Below are positions 52,973 through 63,620 of a stretch of 64,000 bases of DNA, one piece after another (position 1 is the stretch's first letter; the number at the start of each line of letters is the position of its first letter). This stretch comes from Hypomesus transpacificus. Lineage: Eukaryota > Chordata > Actinopteri > Osmeriformes > Osmeridae. Location of the stretch: positions 9,737,724 to 9,801,723 of the forward strand of contig NC_061068.1 in the NCBI RefSeq assembly GCF_021917145.1, read 5' to 3'. A program made the translations under genes and the position numbers. The notes beneath the pieces are model-generated. The model was not told the origin of the DNA. It did no database searches and was given only the letters and a program-made list of their open reading frames with translations.

Positions 52973-55900
52973 AGGAGTCCATGCCAGACCTCCCTGGGGT
53001 GCCAGGCTGTTATGTGCCTAGAAGAGAGTGAATAATTCATCTGGGCCCAGAGGGTGACACACACACACAGCCAGCATCACACCCGTTCTTAGAACAAGCC
53101 ATTCAATAAGCAGGATTAACCAGAAGCAGGTGCAACATTTGTCCAAGTTTACAGTCAGATCTTCACCTTCTCAGCAGGGTTCATGTGTACAGTCAGATCT
53201 TCACCTTCTCAGCAGGGTTCATGTGTACAGTCAGATCTTCACCTTCTCAGCAGGGTTCATGTGTACAGTCAGATCCTCACCTTCTCAGCAGGGTTCATGT
53301 GTACAGTCAGATCCTCACCTTCTCAGCAGGGTTCATGTGTACAGTCAGATCCTCACCTTCTCAGCAGGGTTCATGTGTACAGTCAGATCCTCACCTTCTC
53401 AGCAGGGTTCATGTGTACAGTCAGATCCTCACCTTCTCAGCAGGGTTCATGTGTACAGTCAGATCCTCACCTTCTCAGCAGGGTTCATGTGTACAGTCAG
53501 ATCCTCACCTTCTCAGCAGGGTTCATGTGTACAGTCAGATCTTCACCTTCTCAGCAGGGTCCAAAGCTACCTCCTCCCCACATTGGACTGCCCTGTTCAG
53601 TCCAGGTATGAACTATTCAGTAAAATACATACAGATTATTACCCATGATGCCACACTCGTACCTGTCTGAATACTGTTGAAAAAGCAAGAGAGAGAGCGA
53701 AAGAGAGGCAGAGGAGGATAGAAGACAGGAGACCAGGTCACTTCTGTGCTCTGAATTATTGAACAGAGCTGAGTGGATTTGGCAGCATTGAGAATATGTA
53801 TGTGTGTGTGTGTGTGTTTCTGTGTTCAGCACATCTTTAAAAACGATCCATCAGTAAGCCTCCTGTCGGACTCAGCATTATGCAAGTCTGTGGTGTGTTT
53901 CCAGTGGACCGCATGGGAACAGGTGGATAATACCTTGTTTCTGAAATGTCCTGTGTTTATTTACTGTCTCATGCTGACTCATGGCTATGGTAAGTGTTTA
54001 TGGTTCTCACCCTTGTGGTGTGCAACCCACAGCACCAACGGTTGGATAGGCCAGGAACTCATCTCAGTGGCCAGTTCCAGACAGGCAGACACACTCACAG
54101 ATACACACACACACATATAGTTCGCCTGGCCTAAGGGGATTGTTCCCAGACAGGGTTGCCTGAGGCCTGCTAGTTCAACACTGCATGGAAGTGAGGAAAC
54201 CAGGGAGGGGGGCGCAGAGTCTCCGACAACACGTGGGCCGTGTTACCATGGACACAGGGGGTCAGGATCCCCCCTCTTCCTCAGTTTGTGTTTGTTATAA
54301 ACCCTGGGAAGCTTAAGACGCCCATATGCCGGGATGACAGCCAAAACACAGTAACACCAGCTAACAGCCTGCATAAGCCCTGTAAGATAATATCATAGAA
54401 GAAACATATGTTGCGAAGGAAGAAATTGTCCATGAGAACTGGCCCCGCTGGCCAGTGTGCCGTCTGCACATCATCCAGAATGCTTCTACCAGCCCAGTTA
54501 CATTTAATCTGAAGTCGGCTCACATCATCTCCAGTGCTGTGGTGGCCTCCAGCCTGTGGAACGCACCTGGATCAGAACTTAGAAGCCCTCTCTGCTGACC
54601 AAACAGCTCAGAGCCTGCTGGCTGTTTGGTCTCCTGGGGTCTCAGTGCTCCAGGAAATGGAAACCCCATGACTTCCTGTGAGCTGTGCAAGTGGAGGTAT
54701 AGAGGGGAAAAGAGCCACCAGCCAACTCCCTGAGGATGTCACCATGGTTATGTTGGCAGTGTTTACTATCCTGTCTAAAACCAGTGGTTGGTGGGTTTTG
54801 TTTTTAAAACTAATAATAGCAAGGTTTAGAACGATACGTTTTTGGATAGACCGCGTGGAAGACGTGGTTAGGTGTATGTGTGCATGTGTGTGTTTAATAA
54901 CAGAGCTATAAGCTTGGGTGTGAGGTGTACAGTAGGCTGCTGCCAGGGTGATACAGCAGTGTGAAGGACAGGAGGAGGCGGCTCTGTTATACAGCAGGTG
55001 TGCATGAGTCAACCATGCCTGGACCTGCACAGAGGGAGTGGAGGGAACAGGAAGGGGGTGGCTGTGGGCTGAGTCAAGATTTCGCCTCTCTACCAGCACA
55101 ACTTTGTCTGACACACACTATACACACATACACTAACACACACGCACGCACTCTGACGCACTGACGCACACACGAGGTTCTCCCTTGTCTCGTTGCTAGG
55201 TCAATGACAGAATGAAAGCGTCTCTTTGTTGTTTCAACACTGCGACAGGTGGACAGCCTGTGTGTGGTGCCTGAGTCACTAGCCCAAGATGAAACCTGAA
55301 ACACCTGCCTGCCCTGAGAGTAGACACACCTAGCTGCTGTTCCTGAGAGGGGCCCCTTCTCCAGGGAGACAACAGAGAGGCGGGGCTTGAGAAAGAGCCA
55401 GTGTTCTACATGATAGTAGTTTAGAAGCAGCCAGCACCCTGCTCTGGAGTGTCTTTAACAGAGACAGGCTGAGGTTCCTCTCTGGTAGAGGGTTTAACAG
55501 ACACAGGCTGAGGTTCCTCTCTGGTAGAGGGTTTAACAGAGACAGGATGAGGTTCCTCTCTGGTAGAGGGTTTAACAGAGACAGGCTGAGGTTCCTCTCT
55601 GGTAGAGGGTTTAACAGACACAGGCTGAGGTTCCTCTCTGGTAGAGGGTTTAACAGAGACAGGATGAGGTTCCTCTCTGGTAGAGGGTTTAACAGACAGG
55701 CTGAGGTTCCTCTCTGGTAGAGGGTTTAACAGACAGGATGAGGTTCCTCTCTGGTAGAGGGTTTAACAGACACAGGCTGAGGTTCCTCTCTGGTAGAGGG
55801 TTTAACAGACAGGATGAGGTTCCTCTCTGGTAGAGGGTTTAACAGACACAGGCTGAGGTTCCTCTCTGGTAGAGGGTTTAACAGACACAGGCTGAGGTTC

Positions 55901-58900
55901 CTCTCTGGTAGAGGGTTTAACAGAGACAGGATGAGGTTCCTCTCTGGTAGAGGGTTTAACAGACACAGGCTGAGGTTCCTCTCTGGTAGAGGGTTTAACA
56001 GAGACATACGCTGGGGTTCCTCTCTGGTAGAGGGTTTAACAGACAGGCGCTGGGGTTCCTCTTTGGGGCTGGGAGTAGGGCTAGGGCTGGGACAGGGATT
56101 GGGATGGAAGCTTGGGCTGGGGCATACCGCTCTGCAGGCAAGCCATGTCAGAGGACAAAAGATTGAGCATTGGAGAAGATGACATCATCCTCCTAGACAG
56201 GATGTTTGTGTGTGTGTGAGAGAGAGAGAGATAAAGAAAGAAAGACAGAGAAAGAAAGAAAAAGAAGGGGGTCAGATGGCTGAGCGGTTAGGTAATTGGG
56301 CTATTAATCAAAAGGTTTCCCGTTCGATTTCCGGCCGTGCAAAATGACGTGTCTTTGGGCAAGGCACCTCACCCTACTTGCCCTGGGGGAGAATGTCCCT
56401 GTACTTACTGTAAGTCACTCTGGATAAGAGCATCTGCTAAAATGACTCAATGAAAAGAAAGAAAGAACAAAATACAATATATTTTAGCTCATTCACAACA
56501 AGTTATGTTTGCGTTGGTGTGTGGATTGCTAGTGCATTTTCCAGGACAGTATCTGCTAGCCCAGCAAGCTAGTTGGCTGTTTTGAGGGGAAGCCCTATGG
56601 GAGCCTTCCTAGGATGTTTGTTACACAGATACAAACATGCTGCTTACTTACTGTAGGAGGAGAAGACCTTTTTCTTTTTAAACTACAGATAATGTCCAAT
56701 GTCGATCAGTAAATGGATCTCTTTCTACCTCTCTCTCTTTTTCTCTGTCTCTCTGCCTGTCTGTCAAATTTGTGTGTGTGAGTGTTTGCGTGTGCATGTT
56801 GGGTCATGTACTGTATTTTATCTATAAACATGTTTACGTGTGCACCTGGGTTTATCAAGTGAGTTGCAAAGAGGAAGAAAAAACCAGAGAGGGAGTGCAA
56901 ACGAATTGCTATTCAGTCAGAGTGCCAATGGGGTGAAAAGTAAGAGAGAGAGTGAATTCTCACTGCTATTCAAACAGCTGAGTGGATGTGTGTTGTAGGA
57001 AGAGGGAAAGGAGAGAGGGCGTGCGGGGGAGGGGGGCTCTGATCTGTCTAGATTCAAATCTCTAGGCCTCGCCACCAACACTCATGTCAAGGCAGCCTAG
57101 CGACGCTGGACTCGGACCATAGAGAGAACCCTGTGACTGAGTGGACCAGGCGCTCTGACAGTGGGTCAGCGGTGACAGTTCCTGCAAAGTCAGTCCTGAC
57201 AGACAGTCCTTCTGTCTTCATCTCATGGGATTTGCTACTGCCTCTAGTTCCACTCTCGTTTCACTTATCCTTTAACTCTGTGCCTCTGACACTGACCATA
57301 TTCCACCTCCGCTTACTATGGACTGCACCATCTGTGCTGCGGGAGGGGTGGTCTTGATCAATGTGGTACGCTCCAGTGAACACAACCAATCTAAAGTTGA
57401 GTGGTCAATGGGAGGAGCTTTTAATGGTACCATGGTAAAACAGATAAATGAGAAATTGCTCTGATGGAATTGTGTTTACTTTGAGACTCGCCTCATGCCA
57501 CACGTACGCCCCTCCCCCATCTCCATCCCTCTACCCCTCTGCAGTGGAGCAGGCTGGTAACATGAGCTAAAAATAAGTCGCGTGAGTAAGCTGGGCCAAC
57601 AGTACCGTTCATGCATTACTTATGGAAGTGTTTACTTTCCCTCGTTTTACTGATGGTGGATGATGTGGCTGAATTGTGTGCGTGTGGTCAGTAGGCTAAT
57701 AACTCTAACATGAGGCTCTTAACAGGCTAACATGAGGCCACAGGATGTGGGTCTTGCTGGTTCTTCTTGACTGTAACCTTCAAGCTATTCTATCTGGAGT
57801 CTGGACAGTGATCCTTCATTCACTTGTGTGGAATTGACATTGACTGAAATTGAATTTGTATGTGATGTGTGTGTGTGAGAGTCTGGATATGTGTGTGCCT
57901 GGAGATACCTCAGAATCTTGGTTGCATACCGTGTGTGTGTGTGTGTGAGTGTGTGTGTGAGTGTGTGTGTTGGTGTGTGAGTGTGAGAGAGAGAGGTTTG
58001 TAAGGTCCTCTGTGCTGAGGCTGAGATCTGACCAGCGCGTCCCAGTGAAAGCTTCACCTTTTTCCTGCCCGTGTGTCTCAGCAGCCTAATCTGTAATCTG
58101 GGATTAGTCCCACCGCCTGGCCCGGGGAGAGTGCTGGGACATGATACATCCGCTCAGATAGAAAGATCACCCCCAGATTACCCATCATAAGGGTTGCAGA
58201 CAGATGACTGAACGGGGGATGATGTGTCCCCATGTAGGAGGAGATGATGTGTTCCAGATGTGGTGTCACAGCAGGTGTGTGAGGGAAGGAGGATGGGTCC
58301 CTGAGAAGGCAAGCATCTGGGATTCCTGATGTGTGTCTCCTTGGTTAGGGGCCTGGCAGGGACACGTCAGGGTGCCTGCTGAGAGTTGGGGTTAGTTTAA
58401 GGATTGGAGCTAGATCGATTCACATTTAGGGTTTAGGTTTGATTGTTGGGTTAAAGTTAGGGTTAGGGATTACGGAAAACAGGATTTCAAATGGGACTAA
58501 AGTGTGAGTCACCACAAGAATATCAATACAAACATGTGTGTGTGTGTGTGTTTGACAGCTGTTCTTACGGAGGCGGTTGGCTACAAGCTGATCTGCTTCA
58601 AGGCCAGATTCTCAGGAGCCAGGCTCAGTCAGGCGCCAAATAGAGAGAACAAGCGAGGAAGGTTTGAGGTCATGAATAAGTGTACAGTTGACAAAGAAGC
58701 AAAAAACACTCTTTCTCTGCCCCCCCCAGATACCCCAACTCTGCACTCGTCGACCTCAGCACTCCTTCTTGTCTCCTCCTTTTCCTCTCCTCCCCTGTCA
58801 CCCTCCCTCTGTCTGATTCATCCCATCCTGCTCTGGTGCCCATATGCCCTCATATTTATTCTGTTCTTTTATTTTTTTGCTCTCCTACTCACTCGCTCTC

Positions 58901-61372
58901 CCACTTCCTCCTCACATCCTGAATCCTGGAATCACACCAAGTATTATTCACAACTACATACTTGGTTCATCATTTTAATCTCCATTCATATTTATAGTGT
59001 TTCACATATTTTCCTTATTCCACCTTTCTACCATCCCCATCCTCCTTTCCTCTATTTCCTGTGCTTTATTTCTCTCTCTCTCATTTCAAATGTTCCCTCA
59101 CTCTCATTCCAACATAAAGGATTTGTGTTGGAACCGTGTAGCAGGTGGTGTCCCAGTAGGGTGGGCCTCTCACCCAGAGCACGGTCATCCTTCCTGGGGT
59201 ATTCACTCTCAATTACAGATGGTTTGCCTGATGACAGTGTCTTGCCCCCTTTATCTTAAGAGTTCCATCGATAACAATTGAATCAGATTCATCCTTTTTT
59301 AATCGGCTGTTAAAGTTTACACTTGTGTTCAAAGAGGTATGGTAAATAGTCACTCAAATACTCAGTTGACCTTAGACCTGGGGAGAAGTGCTGGCAAATA
59401 TCAGGGAATATCAAAGCTTGACCTTCTGGTGTGTGTGTGTGTATTTGTCAATACAACAGTGCTGTTTGGGTCAGTACGTGTGTGAAGTGAATGCATACAG
59501 TACATACAAAACATACAAACATCCCAGCGGTATTTATAAGTAAACCCTGTACTCCACATGTTGTTGAGAAAAGTTGGAGGTGATGTTCTTGTTTGTGTGT
59601 GTGTGCATGGGGGTGGTGGGGTACTGTAATGGTGTGTTGTCTTCGGTCAATCCCACACTCACTCACGTGTTGTCTTCTCTACCAGGGGACATCACTCAGA
59701 AAGGGTACGAGAAGAAAAGGACCAAGCTCCTGGCTCCATACATCATCCAAACACCAGGTAGGAAACTTCTAGACTTCTTTACACTTCCAGCCAGCTGTGG
59801 CCAAGGGCGTCGTTTGTGGGGGGGAAGGGTAACCGCCCCAATATTCAAATGTTATTAATGTTGTGTGACGTTACTTCAACCACCTCCATGTTCAAACCAA
59901 ATCTACGCCCTTGCCTGTGAATACCAACCATGTCATGCTGAAATGCCAGAAGAATGGTGGGAGGGAGGTGACAGCCAGCGTGTGCTCCCTGCTGCCCCAC
60001 GGTGGCAGCTCCTCATACTACAGTGTGGCTTCTGTTCAGGGAGAGGCCTGGAGCCTGTCTTGACAGGCAGACAGACTTCCCCCTTCAGTGGACCACTTCC
60101 TCCGTGGCTCCACTGGCTGTAAATATTGTCGAGGTCACACAGCCCTTCTAATATGGAGCAGACCTCGTTGAGCGCCAGGCCAAAAGTAGTTGATTCTATT
60201 CTGTGATGGGAGGTTACAATATAGACTGCTTTTGACATTTTGATTAGAGAGCTGTGCTGTGTATGGTATTCGATGATGTGCACAACGGCTCTGTTTGTTA
60301 TACGCTAACGTGTGTGTGTGTATGTGTGTGTGTGTTCCACAGTGGAGCCTCCTCAGTATGAATCTCAGGCTTCAGGTCCCAGCTCCTCTTCTGGCCATGC
60401 CCCTCCTCCTTCCAGCTCCTCTTCTGGCCATGCCCCTCCTCCTTCCAGCTCCTCTTCTGGCCATGCCCCTCCTCCTTCCAGCTCCTCTCGCTACCGTCGC
60501 TCCCGGCGACCACATCGCAGTGGCGGAACCAGGGACGACCGCTACCGATCAGGTGAGAAGTTATCGCTCATGAGGAGAGAGGAGGAGAGGTCATATGCCT
60601 AGGCCCATGAACACAGTTTGGTCAACGTATTTTGCATTTAATCAATATATGTTGCCTGAGGAAATCTGTTTAGTCATTGTTGATGGTAACGATCCAGTCT
60701 GGTTTGAAGCTGAATCTCTAGACAGGAACTTGTTTCAAAGGGACCAATTAAAGTGGCCCTTCTTTGTGTGTGGTTGCTGGAGAGAGAGAGAGGTCTGTCT
60801 GAGATCAGCAGGGCCCTGTGGTGAAGTAGAAAGACTGCTCTGTGACTGAGAAACCCACTCTGCAGGGGAGGCTGCCCCCCCTCCCTCCAGCCCCCTCCCA
60901 AGCCCCCCCTCCCAGCCCCCTGGCCCCCTAGCCCCGCACGGTGAAAGCAGAGTGATGTCACAGCTCGGCTATGCAGTGGGCAGTGAAGAGGGCAGGGGAA
61001 TACTAAGCAGGAGGGGGGTCTTGTGTCCAGGCAGGGGTTCTGTAGCGCTCTAAGAAGGACAGTAGAGACAGAGTGGGAGGCCGGAGGTGGGAGAGGAGAG
61101 GGGAAAGGGAAGTCTGCAAGAACAAGAAACAAGCCCCCACACTTCCACACCTGTTACTGGGGTGTCACTAGCACACCCACTGTGTAAACGCATCCTCGGC
61201 AGTTCTGTCTCTCTTCCTGCCTGCTCTTCCTTCGGTCCCTCCCTCTCTGGTGAGGCTCAGGGGCCCCTGGCCTCAGGGGGACCCCGTCGGAAACTGGGAT
61301 GGATCTGAGGTCAAGCAGAGCATTGCTCAAGGGATAGGGAGGGAGTGGTGCTGGAGCTAGCTACAAACCAGC

Positions 61373-61444
<72 letters not shown>

Positions 61445-61899
61445 TTCAGTCAGTCCTTCAGTCCGTTCAGTCCTCAGACTGTTTATGGTACTGTCCGGCT
61501 GATGACAGACGTGTGGAGTGTGTGATTCAGAGACTCTGTTTTATGTAACGAGGCTCTGTGTGGAGTGCAGTGCTGATGATTTATTTAGCCATGTTAGTGC
61601 TGGGTGGAAGCCGGCCTCCATCTCTGTTAGGGACTGCTCCTGTTTCACTGTGGAGTCTACATGTGTGGCTCAGTACACACGTGGGTCCTTCACTGTGTGC
61701 AAATGTAATCAAGTGAACACATTTGTGTGTATTTCTGTGTGTGTGTGTAATGAGAGGGTAGGTGAGGATGATAATAGCCTAACTCAGAGCAGAATAAGTT
61801 GTATCCTGTCGCTCTGTATAGTTAGAATAGGCCTACTACAACACTGGACTGTACTATAGACCACTTCTAATGTTTATGACAGAGTTGTCTCATTTAACC

Positions 61900-61972
<73 letters not shown>

Positions 61973-63588
61973 ACTCACTCACTCACAGACATCCATTCAG
62001 AAGCGGTCCAAGCTGCGTTGGCCAAACATAAAGAGGAGAAGATGGCCCTGCCCATGCCCACCAAACGTCGCTCTACCTACGTCCAGTCTCCTATTGAGGC
62101 CCGGACACCCCCAGGTAGGCCACCTGCTATTCCCTGTAAACCCCTCAGCTACGACGAGGCGCACCTCCATCACTCTATCTTTCTCTGTCTTTCCCTTCTC
62201 TCTCAGACTCTTCGTCAGGGTCGGAGGACGAGGCCTCTGTCCGTAGACAGGGGTCTGTGGGGGTGTTGCTTGGTGCCCCCCCATCCCTGGCCCAGCCCAA
62301 CCTGCAAAGCCCTGACTCTTGGATCAACCGCTCTGTCCAGGGCTCCTCCACCTCCTCCTCCTCCGCCTCCTCCACCCTCTCCCATGGAGAGGGCAAGCCC
62401 CAGTCCCAGCCTCAGTCTCACCCCCAGTCCCAGCCTCAGTCTCACCCCCAGGCCCAGGCTCAACCTCAGTATAAACCACAGTATCAACCTCAGTACCAGC
62501 CCCAGTATCAACCTCAGTACCAGCCTCAGCCCCAGCCTCATCCAGCAGCAGTCGCAGAAATGCTGGCTCACACGCGCATCGGTAAGACACGCTTTCATTA
62601 CCGCGGCCCAAATTATTCACAAGTTGTTGTTTGTGAGTATTCATTATGCACGTGACATATTTTTTCTCCAAAAAGAATAGAAAGTCTCAAGCTGTTTCCT
62701 AGGCTAATGGAGCCCCCCCCCCCCCCCCCTTGTCTCTCCTAAGCCCCATCTGAGAACCGCGGCCCCCCGCCTGATGTGACGGCCGCGGCCCCCCAGGTCA
62801 GGGGCCCCAGGGTAGACCTGCCCAACGCTGTGGTGCGGGGCATGAGTCGAGGTCAAAGCCGCTCCAGCATGATGGAAACTGCCGACGGTACATGTTTACA
62901 TGTATATTAGTGTGTGAGAGGGAGAGAGGGGGAAAAGAACTAGTGAGAGAGTCAGCAGTAATGCTGGTGTAAGTGAGGTAGAGAGTGTACTGTATGTCGT
63001 GATCTTCATGCGCTTCTTTGTTTTCCACGTCAAATGCAGACGCCTTTTCTTTTAGTTCCAGGATTGCATTATCATTAATCCAAAACCATGTTGCTTTCTT
63101 TTCTTCTGGTCTTCTTCCACCCTGTCACTGTTTATTTGAATGGCTGTAGGGAGGGGTACCTACAGCCTGAGAGAAACCCGTAAGAAAACCTTTAATCGTC
63201 TGTGGAACGTGTGTGACCTTGTGACACTGTTTTGACCCCCTGTGCACCTTAGACCTAGGGACCGGAGTGGAGACGAGCTGTACCCACAAACATGACCCTT
63301 CTGTGTTTCCCCATAGAGACCAATGAACCCCACTCCCCATACCTCACCCCAGTCCTCCTGTTCCCAAGTGTTGAGGTAGCCCTGTGTGCTGGCTTTCATT
63401 CCACATTGAGGCCTAAGAGTCGGTTTGATTGGATGTAATTGGACGGGGTGGGGGTCAAATAGGAAATGTGTTTGGAGGTTACAGATATTTGGAGTGAAAA
63501 GCAGCACACTGTATGAGGTTAGGGAGTGTGAGGAGAAGCCTTTCCCTGGTGTGTTTGTGTGACTGGATGTGTTTGTCCGGCCACTGCC

Positions 63589-63620
<32 letters not shown>

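Larger units (their letters stand above)
49475..59685 (+). other. dip2b intron 1 (non-coding, repeat-rich)
   Basis: About 10.2 kb with no exon I can support. It contains (GA)n, (CT)n and (CA)n runs, two minisatellites (53148, 55455) and a SINE (56267). The long frames at 53130-53670 and 55421-56182 are products of the minisatellites, and the 251-codon frame at 58504 is C/T-rich low complexity. Confidence 0.7.

Noticed and set aside
53130-53670. Three overlapping ORFs of 142-172 codons
   Set aside because: They are all readings of the 37-bp minisatellite, which has no stop in any forward frame; no family resemblance.
55421-56182. Repeat proteins on both strands (PSTREEPQPV and RGFNRHRLRFLSG types)
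   Set aside because: Products of the 39-bp minisatellite inside dip2b intron 1; the frame shifts at 35-bp copies.
58452-58470. ttagggttaggg telomere-like motif
   Set aside because: Only about two units, expected by chance; no array.
58504-59259. 251-codon ORF
   Set aside because: C/T-rich low-complexity intronic sequence with Ser/Pro/Leu/Phe bias, no domain, no conserved start context.
62215-62671. Minus-strand ORFs opposite dip2b exon 5
   Set aside because: Shadows of the Pro/Gln repeat; Leu/Gly- or Glu/Thr-biased translations.
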